A DNA stretch of 64,000 bases, from positions 1 to 64,000 of the forward strand of contig JANODX010000241.1 of assembly GCA_031412915.1 (NCBI GenBank). Direction: 5' to 3'. Position 1 is the stretch's first letter; every line of letters starts with the position of its first letter. The notes beneath the pieces are model-generated. The model was not told where the DNA came from. It saw only the letters and a program-made list of their open reading frames with translations, and searched no databases. The position numbers were made by a program, and so were the translations under genes. This DNA comes from JAGNNV01 sp031412915. Lineage in GTDB: Bacteria > Acidobacteriota > Vicinamibacteria > Fen-336 > JAGNNV01. Positions 25,484 to 35,388 of the stretch are shown in pieces.

Positions 25484-28180
25484 TTAGAACGCATATCCCA
25501 CTCCGAAGTGCAGTTCGTGGAGGCTCTCGCCCGCGAGCCGGTCGAGCTTGAAACCCCAGTCGAGGCGCAGCGGACCGAAGGGGCTGCGATACCTGACCCC
25601 CACACCCGCAACCTTCCGGAGGTCACCCAGTCTCACGTCGGAGACTTCCGGAAACACATTCCCGGCTTCGACAAAGACCTGGACCCCGAGTTTCCTGGTC
25701 ACGTCGATTCGGGCCTCCAGGGCGGTGGCGATCAGGCCGTTGCCGCCCCCGGGCACGAACATACCTTCGGCGTTGTAGTACCCCGGTCCCACCTGGTCCG
25801 TCTCGAAGCCGCGCATGACCGAAGCACCCCCGGCGAAGAACCGCTCCGGAAGCGGGAGTTCGGTCGAACGGTTGAAGGCCCTCGCCAGACCCAATCGAGC
25901 CGAGGCGGCCAGCACCACTCCCGCTCGCAGTTCTTCGTATCGAGCAACAAAGAGGAAGGATTTGACGAAAGAGTCTCCGCCCAAAGACTCCAGGGACAAC
26001 AGCGTCTCCACCGAATAGAGGGTGCCGCGCCGCGGATCGATCGCGTCGTTCCTGGTGTCGTGAACGAGACCGAGGGAAGGCCCGGAGATCCTTCCGTCAC
26101 ACAAGTCACGATTGACCTCCGCGCAGTTCTGAGCCACATTCGAAGTGGTGGTCTCCTGGAAGGTGTAACGAGCGAGGAGGTTGCCCAGGCGGACGGGAAA
26201 GACGGTCTGGGCCTGGAAGCCCAGGCGGTGGAAATCGAAGGCGTCCCGGGTGCGATCGTCCTCCACGTAGATCTGGACGTTCACGGCCTGGCGACGGCGA
26301 AAGGCGTACGGATCGGTAAGAGAGAGAAGAGCCTTGGATCCGTTGATCGAACCCCGGAGGAACAAGGACGCCTTGCGCCCCCGCCCCGAGATGTTGAGCT
26401 TGGTAAACTCTACGCTCGCTCTCACCTTTTCGGTTTCGGCGAAACCGAGGCCCGGCACAATGGTGGTGCGGGCCCCTTCGGTCACCTCGATGATGAGATT
26501 TCTCTCGTCTCCCTGGACCGCGACCTCGCGAATCTGAACGCTGGTGAAAAGACCGGTGGCCGACAATCCGGTCTGGGTGTCGAGGACCTTCTGATAGGAG
26601 AGAAAATCGCCTTCCTTCAAACGGCTCTCCCGGAGCACCACGGTCTCCCGGGTGTCCCGGAGGCCGACCACGAGCACTCGACCTACCCTCACCCGCGGGC
26701 CTGGGGTCACCTGAAAGACCACCGCCACCCTCGTGCGATCGTCCGAAAACTCGGTGGTCGCGTCCACGCGGGCGTCGACGTATCCATCGTCACGCAGAGA
26801 CGCAAGTAACCCGGTTCGATCACGGGCCACGTCGGCGTTGCGAAAGACCGCGGCGGCTCTGCTCGCGAGTTCGATCACGGAACCGTCGCTGCGTTCCTTC
26901 GGGGGCGGAGCCCCTTCAATCACCACCGAACCGATCCTGGTCATCGAGCCCGGCACAATCTTGAAGATCACCTTGGCTCGTCCGGGCTCACCTGACTCTT
27001 CGTGAGAAACGAGGGCGTTCACGTGCCCCTGCCGGATGAGGTCGGCGCGCAGTCGCGCCTTCTCGGCTTCGATGTCGGCGTCAATCCAGGGGGCGCCGGC
27101 GGTCAGGCCGCCTTGTGCTTGAGGAGATGAGGGCACTCCGTCGGTTTGATACTCGACTGCTGCCACCATCCATTTCGGACCGAGGTGGACCACGAATTCC
27201 CCGCTCACCCGATCACCGTTTGGAACCTCCTGGAAATCGACCTCCACATCGCGGTAACCCTGCTTCACGTGGTCGGACTCGATGGCGGACATGGTTTCCT
27301 CGATCGCATCCTGAGACAGTCCCTCCTGCTCGAAACGGGAGCGCGCCTTGATCTTCTGCTTCTCGCCGAGGAGGTCGAGTTTCAGATCGAAGGGGGCGCC
27401 CGGAGTCACAAAGAAGACCAGGTCGCCCGAAACACTCTCGGTTCTCACCTGAGCGCGATAGTGTGCGTTCTTCCAAAGGATGGCGAGCAGCTCCTCCTTC
27501 CATCGGTTCAAGGTTTCTGCGGTGAGGGCGTCTCCGAGCTGCGCCGGGGACTTCGGGGCCGGCAGCGTCATGGGCCAGCCATCGATCCGGGAGGAAACGA
27601 GGGTCTCCCGTCTGGCCTGAAGCACGCGGACCCGGACGTCTCGAATGAAACCGGCGTCGGGTGATTCCGTCCCCGCGGGCAGAAGCTCGATCTCGATGGT
27701 TGCCATCGGGTACGCCTGGGAGCGAAGCCACTCCGTCATTCGGACCGAGGCGTCGGCCAGAGACTTGTCTCGGAAAGGCTCGGGGGCGTGCAAACCCGAA
27801 GCGCGGTTGAGCCCCTTCGCCAGTGCGGGCTCGAGCGGGAGATCCGAACCGCTCTCGCTCAATCGGGTCACAAAACGGAGCTCGCCGAGGCGAGGCGTCT
27901 CCAGAACTGTGAAGACCAGCCGGAGGCTTCCGTCGGGCCCGATCTCCTGCTCAACCCTCACTTCGTCGAACAGATCCATGGCGGACAGAAGAAGCACGCT
28001 CGAACGAACCGTCTCCGCATCCTCTGGCTCGCCCACCTTCACCGTGAGGTGGCGCACCAGAGATGGATCGCTCGCGCCTCGGATCTCGATAGCGGAGACC
28101 GGGGCGTTTTGGGCGCGGGCCATGATCGGACTGCACAAAACGAAGGCCGAAAGCACCGAACTGAAGGTTTCCGGTCTCAT
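25484..28180 (-). CDS. BamA/TamA-family outer-membrane assembly protein
   Basis: The 898-aa precursor has a signal peptide to about residue 24. Several POTRA domains follow (residues about 28-560; e.g. GRVLVVGLRDTRETVVLRES). The C-terminal Omp85 barrel shows VMRGFETDQVGPG, the motif that reaches into the barrel lumen, and the closing strands GVGVRYRSPFGPLRLDWGF and LHFGVGYAF, ending in Phe. Omp85 proteins insert outer-membrane proteins. The tamB gene immediately upstream (ATGA overlap) points to a TamA role, though more POTRA sequence than in E. coli TamA leaves a BamA paralogue possible. Confidence 0.9.
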   Translation of the reverse strand: MRPETFSSVLSAFVLCSPIMARAQNAPVSAIEIRGASDPSLVRHLTVKVGEPEDAETVRSSVLLLSAMDLFDEVRVEQEIGPDGSLRLVFTVLETPRLGELRFVTRLSESGSDLPLEPALAKGLNRASGLHAPEPFRDKSLADASVRMTEWLRSQAYPMATIEIELLPAGTESPDAGFIRDVRVRVLQARRETLVSSRIDGWPMTLPAPKSPAQLGDALTAETLNRWKEELLAILWKNAHYRAQVRTESVSGDLVFFVTPGAPFDLKLDLLGEKQKIKARSRFEQEGLSQDAIEETMSAIESDHVKQGYRDVEVDFQEVPNGDRVSGEFVVHLGPKWMVAAVEYQTDGVPSSPQAQGGLTAGAPWIDADIEAEKARLRADLIRQGHVNALVSHEESGEPGRAKVIFKIVPGSMTRIGSVVIEGAPPPKERSDGSVIELASRAAAVFRNADVARDRTGLLASLRDDGYVDARVDATTEFSDDRTRVAVVFQVTPGPRVRVGRVLVVGLRDTRETVVLRESRLKEGDFLSYQKVLDTQTGLSATGLFTSVQIREVAVQGDERNLIIEVTEGARTTIVPGLGFAETEKVRASVEFTKLNISGRGRKASLFLRGSINGSKALLSLTDPYAFRRRQAVNVQIYVEDDRTRDAFDFHRLGFQAQTVFPVRLGNLLARYTFQETTTSNVAQNCAEVNRDLCDGRISGPSLGLVHDTRNDAIDPRRGTLYSVETLLSLESLGGDSFVKSFLFVARYEELRAGVVLAASARLGLARAFNRSTELPLPERFFAGGASVMRGFETDQVGPGYYNAEGMFVPGGGNGLIATALEARIDVTRKLGVQVFVEAGNVFPEVSDVRLGDLRKVAGVGVRYRSPFGPLRLDWGFKLDRLAGESLHELHFGVGYAF

Positions 28181-31100
28181 CGTCGGCCGAGGGTAATCCG
28201 CGTTCGCACGTCCGCTCCGTAGCCCTCAGGCTCCGCCCAACTCAACACCAGAGAGAAGCGATTTGAGAGCGAGTACTCAAGCGCCACGAGCTGGTTCTCC
28301 GTTCCTCCGGAGAGGGTGCGGGAGTAAACGACATCGAGGTCGCGGGTAATGCGTTTCCCCACCGTCAGCCGCGCCCCCGACCGGGTCAGAAGGCCCGGGT
28401 CGATGGAGAGGCGCGACAAGCCAAACCCCTGAGCAACCTGGCCGGTGACGTTGTCGCCCAGCCACGCGGTGGCCAGCGTATTGACGCCCCCGGCGCCCAG
28501 GGTTTTGAGGTCGGTCGTCGAAGTCCCGGTACCCCCGGTGTTGACGACTTCGTTCTCGTTGCCGCCGGTCAGCAGGGTGGCGATCTGAGGAGAGGTGAGG
28601 GGCGGATCGGAAGTGATGCGGGTTGAAACCTGGTCCATGGTGCCGTTGGCCTGCAGGGTGAGCCGGTAAGACCGCATTCTGGTCTCGGCCTCGATCTCGA
28701 AAACGGGATCGATCTTCCGCGGATTCGAAAAATGAGCGACACCCTTGCGCACGTCGTAGGTGTTGCCTCCGAAGAAGACCTTTCCGCGCTCCACCTGCAC
28801 TCGACCCAGAAGCTGCGGATCGGTGGGCGAACCGGTCAGGGTCAGGTCAGCCCTGGCCACCAGCGAGGCGAGGTTGTTGTCCAGGCGTAGGGTCCCGGGC
28901 GCCTTGATGGCGATGTCGAGACGCATGGCCGACGGTTTGAGATCGGAGGCGGCGCGGGAGAAACCAACGGAGTTGTTCTGGGCGCTGAAGAGGTCGGAAG
29001 TGATGGCGTACTTCCTGGTCCACACCGCTTTCGATACCATGAGCTCGCCCGTGAGCCAGTGCGATTCCGTGGTGCCTTGGAGCCGGAGTGAAGCACCGAA
29101 CGTGGACCTTAGGCCCTCGGGATAACGCAGGCCGAGCGAGTCTCCGTTGAAGAAAAAATCGAACGACGGCGGGGTAACCGCTCCAAATCCCATCTGTCCC
29201 GAGACGGAGACGCGGCCGCCTCCGAACCGGCCTTCCATTCCCGCCACTCGGGCCTGCGTCTCATTGAAGACGATCCGGCCGTTCAGACCGTCGAGGCCCT
29301 GGGGAAAGGCGCGCAGACGAAGGGCGCCCTCTTCGATGTCAAGACCGCCCGAAACCCGTATGGCCCCTCGGGATCCTCCAATCTGACTTCGCAGCGTGGC
29401 CGCGCCGCGCAGACGCCACTCTCTCAGGAAGACTGAGAAGACGCGCAGGTCGGCACGACCCATCACGGCGAGATCATTCGTGTCGTCGGGCTTAAGAGCC
29501 AGTTTGCCCGAAATGCTCAAAGACGTGCCCTCTCCGGTCAGGGTCAGGCCGGCAATGCGGACCTCGCCTTTTTCAACATCGATCAGGGAGCCGGGAGCGG
29601 CCTCGATCGCGTACTCGGGAACCGCGATGCGGAGGCGTCCCTCGCGTATCCGGGCATTGATCGAGCCCGGATCGCCAAGCGGGCCCTCGAGGTGCGCGAC
29701 CGCGGAAGCGGTGATGGTCACCGCGTTCTCCAAACGCTCGCCCAGGGCTCGCAGCACCGGGTCGAGGCGCGCGTTGGTGAGCTTGACCTCGAGTCGGCTC
29801 TCGTGGGGTGCGCTCGCTTCGATGGTCCCGGAAACGTCCGCCCGGAAGCGGGGTGAATCGGATTGGCCGGTGACGTGAAGCACTCCATCACCCTTCCCCT
29901 CGATCTCCACCGCCATGGCGCCGATTCCTTCGTCGCCGTAGAAGATTCTTTTCGATTCGAAGTGGGCGGCAACGCGCGGCTTGGCGATCGGGCCACTGAG
30001 GGTGGCGCGACCCGTAACGTGGCCGCCGATCATGGGCTGGTCGGCGGCTTGAAGCCCCAGGTCAGAAAGCTCCACCTCTTTCAATTCCACCTCTCCTTCG
30101 AACGCGGAGACCCCGGCCGCTTCCTCGATCAGCGTGCCCTTGACCAGCAGGTCACCGCCGCCCACCACGGCCTCAAGGCTCTCCACCCGGACTACCTCGC
30201 CCTCGAACTGGAGCTTCGCATCCGCTTTCGCGAAGGCGATTCCCGACGCCTTCCCCGCCGTACTCGTAAGGCTCGCCTGGCCGAGAGGCCTCGACATTGT
30301 TCCGAGGAGCCGGAGGGTGCCCGAAACCGCGCTGTCGACCTCGAATTCGGACCCGATGACCCGCAAAAGCTCCCTGGTCGGCCACTCTTTGATCACAATG
30401 CTCAGATCCATGGCGTCGTCGACACCCGCGCCACCCAGCCTTTGCACGCCGTTCATCTCCACCCGCGAGCCGCCACGGGCGGCGATCAACCGGTCGCTCC
30501 TGAGGTCCACCGTGGAGACGCTTCCGGCCCAGTCAATGGCTCCCCAGGGAACGCCAAGGTAGTCAACACTCATCCCGCTGAAACGGCCGGTGAACACCGG
30601 CGCCGTCATCGTACCCGTGACTCGACCCTGGAAAGTGCCGTTCCCGGTGGCCGCGAGCGGTTTTGCATGGGTGGCGCCAAACGCGGTGCGGAGACGAACA
30701 CCCAAGGCGTCGGTGGTGGCGAGATCCTCACTCAGGAGTCGGACGTCGAGGCTCAGTCGCTGGTCCGGCTGGATCGAACCATCGAGGCTCACCATGGTCC
30801 GGGGCGCCTCGAGCCGAACCCCGGTCATGGTGATGACGCCGCTCGTGGCCCGAAAAGGAAATCTTCCGGAGAATGGCTCGCCCAGGGCGGGGTCGGCCGT
30901 GAACTGGAGTTCACCCGTGCCGCTCAGCAAATTCGAAGCTCCAGGCGGAAAGGAAAGGTCGATCGCTCCTCCGACTCGCGAACCAAGGCCTGCGCTCCCC
31001 GAGTCGAAAAGCCAGTGGAGGAGCGGTTCCGCACTGAGGCCATCCAGGGTTCCCGCCACTCTTAGCGTCGCGTCGCGGGGCGCGTCCACCTCTATGACCG

Positions 31101-32094
31101 CCTTTCCACCAAGGGCTTCGAGGGTCAGGTCTTTGAGGCGCAGATCGGAGCCGTCCCACGACAGACTCGTCGAGAACGTATCGACCGGAATCGAATCGTA
31201 CGAACCTCCCTGGCCTCGCAGCGTTCCAGTAAGTGCGAGTTTCTCGCCATCGACCGCGAGCACCGCCCTGGTCTCAGCGATTCCCTTGAGGTCCAGCCCG
31301 GTTCCGGCCATCTTCCGGTCGAAGCTTTCGAGATCGAACGGACCGGAGATTCGAATCTCACCGGTGGGTTGCTTATGAAGATCGAGTTTCCCGACCAGCG
31401 ACAGTTTCGTGCCGGCGGCCGTGAACGATCCTGAGTCAATGTGCAAGGTCGAGTCTGCGAACCTGACCCCGAGATCGAAGCGTGAGTCCTGGGCCGGCAG
31501 GGCGCCGAAACGCATCGGTCCCGGACCGGCGCTGAGCTCACCCCGGAGGAGGTTCTTCGCATCCGCGACCAGCGAGGCCTCGAATTTTGGCCAGGCAAGT
31601 TCGAGCGGGATCTTCTGGTCGTTCAGAAACAGATCGCCGGAATGGACCACCAGCTTTTCAATCGACACCTGACGCGAGGACGGGCCTCCAGACGAAGCCA
31701 TCTGGGGCAGGTCGGTCGAACCGTCCGGGAAGACCTGGACCGAGATCTGCGGTCGCTCAAGTTCAAAGCCGCGAAGCAAAATCCGCGTAGTGAAGAGCGA
31801 CCTGAAGGAGAGAGCCAGGTGGACCCGCGGCGCCACCAGAGACGGCCTCCGGGATCCGGCGAGCCCGGGAATCGTCACCTCCCTCAGTTCAATCACGCGC
31901 CCAGCGAGATTCACCGAAAGGGCTCCCACCGTGACTTGCCGGTTCAGGGCCAGGGCCAGTCGGCGCTCGACCTCGGTCCTCAGGGCCTTCTCGCCGAAGA
32001 GTGCGAAGAGGGTCAGGGCCACGAGCCCGATGAGGGCGAAAGCGGCGAGGCTAATCCGGCTGAACCGAGCGATCTTTCGAATCAAGACCTGCAT
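28177..32094 (-). CDS. tamB: TamB-like translocation/assembly module protein (AsmA superfamily)
   Basis: The 1305-aa protein is anchored by one N-terminal helix (SLAAFALIGLVALTLFALF, about residues 15-33). A very long repetitive beta-rich region of the AsmA/TamB type follows, with recurring LxLxG.. and ...GxLxL strands. It ends in the DUF490 region (residues about 950-1305, e.g. GGNENEVVNTGGTGTS and LVALEYSLSNRFSLVLSW). TamB spans the periplasm between inner membrane and TamA, and related proteins carry lipid between membranes. Its stop overlaps the start of the tamA/bamA gene. Confidence 0.9.
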   Translation of the reverse strand: MQVLIRKIARFSRISLAAFALIGLVALTLFALFGEKALRTEVERRLALALNRQVTVGALSVNLAGRVIELREVTIPGLAGSRRPSLVAPRVHLALSFRSLFTTRILLRGFELERPQISVQVFPDGSTDLPQMASSGGPSSRQVSIEKLVVHSGDLFLNDQKIPLELAWPKFEASLVADAKNLLRGELSAGPGPMRFGALPAQDSRFDLGVRFADSTLHIDSGSFTAAGTKLSLVGKLDLHKQPTGEIRISGPFDLESFDRKMAGTGLDLKGIAETRAVLAVDGEKLALTGTLRGQGGSYDSIPVDTFSTSLSWDGSDLRLKDLTLEALGGKAVIEVDAPRDATLRVAGTLDGLSAEPLLHWLFDSGSAGLGSRVGGAIDLSFPPGASNLLSGTGELQFTADPALGEPFSGRFPFRATSGVITMTGVRLEAPRTMVSLDGSIQPDQRLSLDVRLLSEDLATTDALGVRLRTAFGATHAKPLAATGNGTFQGRVTGTMTAPVFTGRFSGMSVDYLGVPWGAIDWAGSVSTVDLRSDRLIAARGGSRVEMNGVQRLGGAGVDDAMDLSIVIKEWPTRELLRVIGSEFEVDSAVSGTLRLLGTMSRPLGQASLTSTAGKASGIAFAKADAKLQFEGEVVRVESLEAVVGGGDLLVKGTLIEEAAGVSAFEGEVELKEVELSDLGLQAADQPMIGGHVTGRATLSGPIAKPRVAAHFESKRIFYGDEGIGAMAVEIEGKGDGVLHVTGQSDSPRFRADVSGTIEASAPHESRLEVKLTNARLDPVLRALGERLENAVTITASAVAHLEGPLGDPGSINARIREGRLRIAVPEYAIEAAPGSLIDVEKGEVRIAGLTLTGEGTSLSISGKLALKPDDTNDLAVMGRADLRVFSVFLREWRLRGAATLRSQIGGSRGAIRVSGGLDIEEGALRLRAFPQGLDGLNGRIVFNETQARVAGMEGRFGGGRVSVSGQMGFGAVTPPSFDFFFNGDSLGLRYPEGLRSTFGASLRLQGTTESHWLTGELMVSKAVWTRKYAITSDLFSAQNNSVGFSRAASDLKPSAMRLDIAIKAPGTLRLDNNLASLVARADLTLTGSPTDPQLLGRVQVERGKVFFGGNTYDVRKGVAHFSNPRKIDPVFEIEAETRMRSYRLTLQANGTMDQVSTRITSDPPLTSPQIATLLTGGNENEVVNTGGTGTSTTDLKTLGAGGVNTLATAWLGDNVTGQVAQGFGLSRLSIDPGLLTRSGARLTVGKRITRDLDVVYSRTLSGGTENQLVALEYSLSNRFSLVLSWAEPEGYGADVRTRITLGRR

Positions 32095-32140
32095 GATCGC
32101 AAAGGATCCCCTTTGCTCTCCACTCGGGCAGGATGCGGTC

Positions 32141-32632
32141 TCAGCCGATGATGAGAAGGAGGGCCCCCATCTCCACGGCCTGGCCCTCCTTGACTGTGAT
32201 CTCTTGAACCGTTCCTGCTCTGATGGTTTTGAGCTCGTTTTCCATTTTCATCGCTTCCATGACCAGAACGCCATGGCCAGCCTCCACGATATCTCCCGGG
32301 GCGACGAGCACCTTGACGATCTTTCCCGGCATGGGGGCGGTGAGCTTGAGCGGCCCGGTGGACGCAGCTCTTCCGAGCACCGCGCCCTTCACCGCATCCT
32401 TGAGATCGATGTCGAACCGGTCACCCCGCATCAGGATGGCGAAGCCTCCCCTCGTCTTCTCGAGACTCACATCGTGGGACACGCCGGCGACCAGAACGCA
32501 GAGGCCGTGGCTGCCGATCTTCGCAAGATCGAGCTCCAGCACTTTGTCGTCGATGGCGACACGGTAACCACCTTGGGCTTCGCGAACTTCGATCCGGGCG
32601 CTTCGGCCCGCGGTGCTGGCTTCAAAGAGCAT
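32141..32632 (-). CDS. Biotin carboxyl carrier protein subunit of an acyl-CoA carboxylase
   Basis: The 163-aa protein ends in a biotinyl domain (about residues 95-163) with EAMKMEN; Lys129 is the biotin acceptor. Residues 1-90 form a beta-rich segment like the biotin-transfer (BT) linker of propionyl-CoA carboxylase alpha chains, so the usual fused chain appears split in two genes. It works with the biotin carboxylase encoded 48 bp upstream and most likely with the carboxyltransferase at 36264-37808. Confidence 0.9.
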   Translation of the reverse strand: MLFEASTAGRSARIEVREAQGGYRVAIDDKVLELDLAKIGSHGLCVLVAGVSHDVSLEKTRGGFAILMRGDRFDIDLKDAVKGAVLGRAASTGPLKLTAPMPGKIVKVLVAPGDIVEAGHGVLVMEAMKMENELKTIRAGTVQEITVKEGQAVEMGALLLIIG

Positions 32633-32680
32633 GGACGGGGGCTCTTGAAGAACCGTGCGGAACCAGAAGCGGGCCGCAAC

Positions 32681-34195
32681 TCACCGGCGCGTCACCGCTT
32701 CGAGGTTGCCAAGGCGCCACCACAGCGAGGTCTCGAGAGGGCCTGAGCCGGGAGCCGCTCCGGACTCGCGCCGCCCCCGATACGCGGCCACCGCGGCCAC
32801 CGCCATCGCCATCTCGGTGGGCCTCGCTCGATCGTCGTTTTCAGACAGGACTCTGGCCACGAACCCGGTATCGAAATCGCCTTCGATGAATTTCGGGTGC
32901 CGAAGCGCCCGGTCGAAGAAAGGCAGCGTGGTCTTGATCCCCGTGACCGTGTACTCGGAGACCGCGCGCAGCATCCGGGCAATCGCCGCTTCGCGGGTTT
33001 CGGCGTGGACGATCAGTTTCGAGATCAAGGGGTCGTAGAACGTCGGCACTTCGAAACCCTCATAGACGCCGGAGTCGTCGCGCACGCCCGGACCGCCAGG
33101 TACGCGCAGGCTTTCAATTCGGCCGGGGTTCGGAAGGAAATCCGTTTCGGGATCTTCGGCACACACCCGGCACTCGATCGCGTGACCTCGCTGGCCAAGA
33201 TCCCCCTGGGCGAACGGCAGCGGTTCTCCCTGAGCGATCCGAATCTGCATCTTGACCAGATCGATGCCGGTCACCATCTCGGTGATCGGATGCTCGACTT
33301 GCAGCCGGGTGTTCATCTCCAGGAAGTACGGTTCGCGCTTCTCGTCGACCAGGAACTCGATCGTGCCCGCGTTGACATAGCCCACTTTCTTCGCCAGGGT
33401 GACCGCAAGCGAGCCCATGCGTTCGCGCAATTCCGGGGTTACGAATGGCGAAGGGCTCTCTTCGATGATCTTCTGATGGCGCCGCTGGATCGAGCACTCG
33501 CGCTCGAAAAGATGGACCGTGTTCCCGTAGGCATCAGCGAGAACCTGGATCTCGATATGCCGCGGTCCAAGGATCGCGCGCTCGAGGTAAAGGCTGTCGT
33601 CGCCAAAGGCACTCTGGGCTTCGCTGCGCACGCGCTGAACACTCGACTCCAGATCCCCGGCTTTAGGGACGAGGCGCAGTCCTTTGCCGCCGCCGCCCGC
33701 GGCCGCCTTGAGCATCAGCGGATAGCCGATCCTTTCCGCCTCGGCCAGGATGGCGGCGTGGTCGGCCAGGGGATGGAGACCTCCGGGCACCACGGGCACG
33801 CCCGCGGCCACGGCCACCCGGCGCGCCCCTGTCTTCTCGCCCATCGCGGTGATCGCTTCCGGGGACGGACCGATGAAGACGAGGCCCAGGTCTGTGCAGG
33901 CCTGCGCGAAGGCGGCATTCTCCGAAAGGAATCCGTAGCCCGGATGAATCGCCTCCGCACTTGAGCGTTTGGCGACCTCGAGAATCGCCTCCATCTTCAA
34001 GTACGAATCGCGCGAGGGCGACGGGCCGATGAAATAGGCCTCGTCGGCGTAACGAACGTGAAGGGCGGACCGGTCGGCCTGGGAGTAAACCCCCACCGTC
34101 CGGATTCCGAGTTCTCGACAAGCCCGCATCACACGCACCGCGATCTCGCCGCGGTTGGCGATCAGGATCTTGCTGAATTTTCGCGGTGTCGGCAC
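32681..34195 (-). CDS. Biotin carboxylase subunit of acetyl/propionyl-CoA carboxylase
   Basis: In this 504-aa enzyme FSKILIANRGEIAVRVMRAC opens the biotin carboxylase N-domain. The ATP-grasp glycine loop is LKAAAGGGGKGLRLV; ECSIQRRHQKIIEE and the catalytic EMNTRLQVEHPITEM follow. It carboxylates biotin with ATP and bicarbonate. The carrier domain is not fused but encoded next door. I placed the start at GTG 34195, nine codons before the first conserved strand; the open frame extends 39 codons further without homology and would overlap the divergent asd start. Confidence 0.9.
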   Translation of the reverse strand: MPTPRKFSKILIANRGEIAVRVMRACRELGIRTVGVYSQADRSALHVRYADEAYFIGPSPSRDSYLKMEAILEVAKRSSAEAIHPGYGFLSENAAFAQACTDLGLVFIGPSPEAITAMGEKTGARRVAVAAGVPVVPGGLHPLADHAAILAEAERIGYPLMLKAAAGGGGKGLRLVPKAGDLESSVQRVRSEAQSAFGDDSLYLERAILGPRHIEIQVLADAYGNTVHLFERECSIQRRHQKIIEESPSPFVTPELRERMGSLAVTLAKKVGYVNAGTIEFLVDEKREPYFLEMNTRLQVEHPITEMVTGIDLVKMQIRIAQGEPLPFAQGDLGQRGHAIECRVCAEDPETDFLPNPGRIESLRVPGGPGVRDDSGVYEGFEVPTFYDPLISKLIVHAETREAAIARMLRAVSEYTVTGIKTTLPFFDRALRHPKFIEGDFDTGFVARVLSENDDRARPTEMAMAVAAVAAYRGRRESGAAPGSGPLETSLWWRLGNLEAVTRR

Positions 34196-34277
34196 GCGGG
34201 CGATTCTAGAGGTTCGTCCGGGCTTGCTCCGTGGGCGTCGTCGTGACATCGTACGCCTCGCCCGAGAGGGTCGATTC

Positions 34278-35330
34278 ATGGATCGCATTCCTGTCACCAT
34301 CCTTGGGGCCACTGGTGTGGTCGGCCAGCGTTTTGTCCGCCGGCTGAAGGACCATCCTCTCTTTGAGATTCAACACCTCGCCGCCTCCGAGCGAAGCACG
34401 GGGCGGACCTACGAAGAGGCCTGTGCGTGGCGCCTCGAGGGCCTTCCCTATGCTGGTCTTGGCCGGAGAAAGCTTGAAACCGCGCATCCGCAGGAGGCGC
34501 CTTCGCCGGTCGTCTTCAGCGCCCTCGATTCCGGGCCGGCCTCTGAGATCGAGCCTCTGTTTGCCGAAGCGGGATCGATGGTGTTCTCAAATGCCTCGGC
34601 CTTCCGCATGGCCGCGGACGTACCCCTGCTCGTCCCGGAAGCCAACGCCGATCACATCGCGCTCATCGAGACGCAACGTCGGAATCGCGGGGGGAAGGGC
34701 GCCATTGTGTGTAACCCCAACTGCACGGCCACCGTTCTGGTCATGGGCCTGGCTCCCCTTCATCAGGCTTTTGGGATCGAACGCGTCTTCATGACCTCCA
34801 TGCAGGCGGTCAGTGGCGCCGGCTACCCGGGCGTCCCCAGCCTCGACATCCTGGGCAACGTGATTCCCTTCATCCGCAACGAGGAAGAGAAGGTCGAGGA
34901 AGAAACCCCCAAGATGCTCGGACGTTTCGAGAACGGCGGGATCGTAGCCGCGAACTTCGCGATCTCCGCCATGTGCCACCGCGTTCCCGTGGTCGAAGGA
35001 CACAGCGAAGCGGTGAGCGTGACGCTGCGCGGGCAGCCTTCCCTGGAACAGGTCGCCGAAGTCTTCAAGGCCTGGCGCGGCGATCCTCGCGTGGGAGCGC
35101 TACCATCCGCCCCGGAAGTTCCCGTTCGCGTGCATGCCGCGGAAGATCGCCCTCAGGTGCGACTCGATGTGGAGAAGGACGGGGGTATGAGCGTGCACGT
35201 CGGGCGCTTGAGACACTGCCGTCTTCTCGGCCTTAAGTTCGCCCTCCTCGGGCACAACACCGAGCGAGGCGCCGCCGGCGCTTCGGTCCTAAACGCCGAA
35301 CTCGCCCATGCTCTTGGGTATCTCGGATGA
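34278..35330 (+). CDS. asd: Aspartate-semialdehyde dehydrogenase
   Basis: The 350-aa cytoplasmic enzyme reduces aspartyl phosphate to aspartate semialdehyde with NADPH, the branch point to lysine/DAP, threonine and methionine. It has the NADP loop GATGVVGQRF (residues 10-19) and the catalytic Cys149 in CNPNCTATVLV. QAVSGAGYPGVPSLDILGNV and CHRVPVVEGHSEAV (substrate and proton-shuttle His region) also fit the archaeal/fungal-type ASADH subgroup. GAGAGGG 6-12 nt before ATG 34278 supports this start. It is divergent from the biotin carboxylase gene. Confidence 0.95.
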   Translation: MDRIPVTILGATGVVGQRFVRRLKDHPLFEIQHLAASERSTGRTYEEACAWRLEGLPYAGLGRRKLETAHPQEAPSPVVFSALDSGPASEIEPLFAEAGSMVFSNASAFRMAADVPLLVPEANADHIALIETQRRNRGGKGAIVCNPNCTATVLVMGLAPLHQAFGIERVFMTSMQAVSGAGYPGVPSLDILGNVIPFIRNEEEKVEEETPKMLGRFENGGIVAANFAISAMCHRVPVVEGHSEAVSVTLRGQPSLEQVAEVFKAWRGDPRVGALPSAPEVPVRVHAAEDRPQVRLDVEKDGGMSVHVGRLRHCRLLGLKFALLGHNTERGAAGASVLNAELAHALGYLG

Positions 35331-35388
35331 GGGTTGTCCTGGGATTCCCGGCGCGGCGCGGATCACCGGCGCTCCGCTTCGGGGCGGT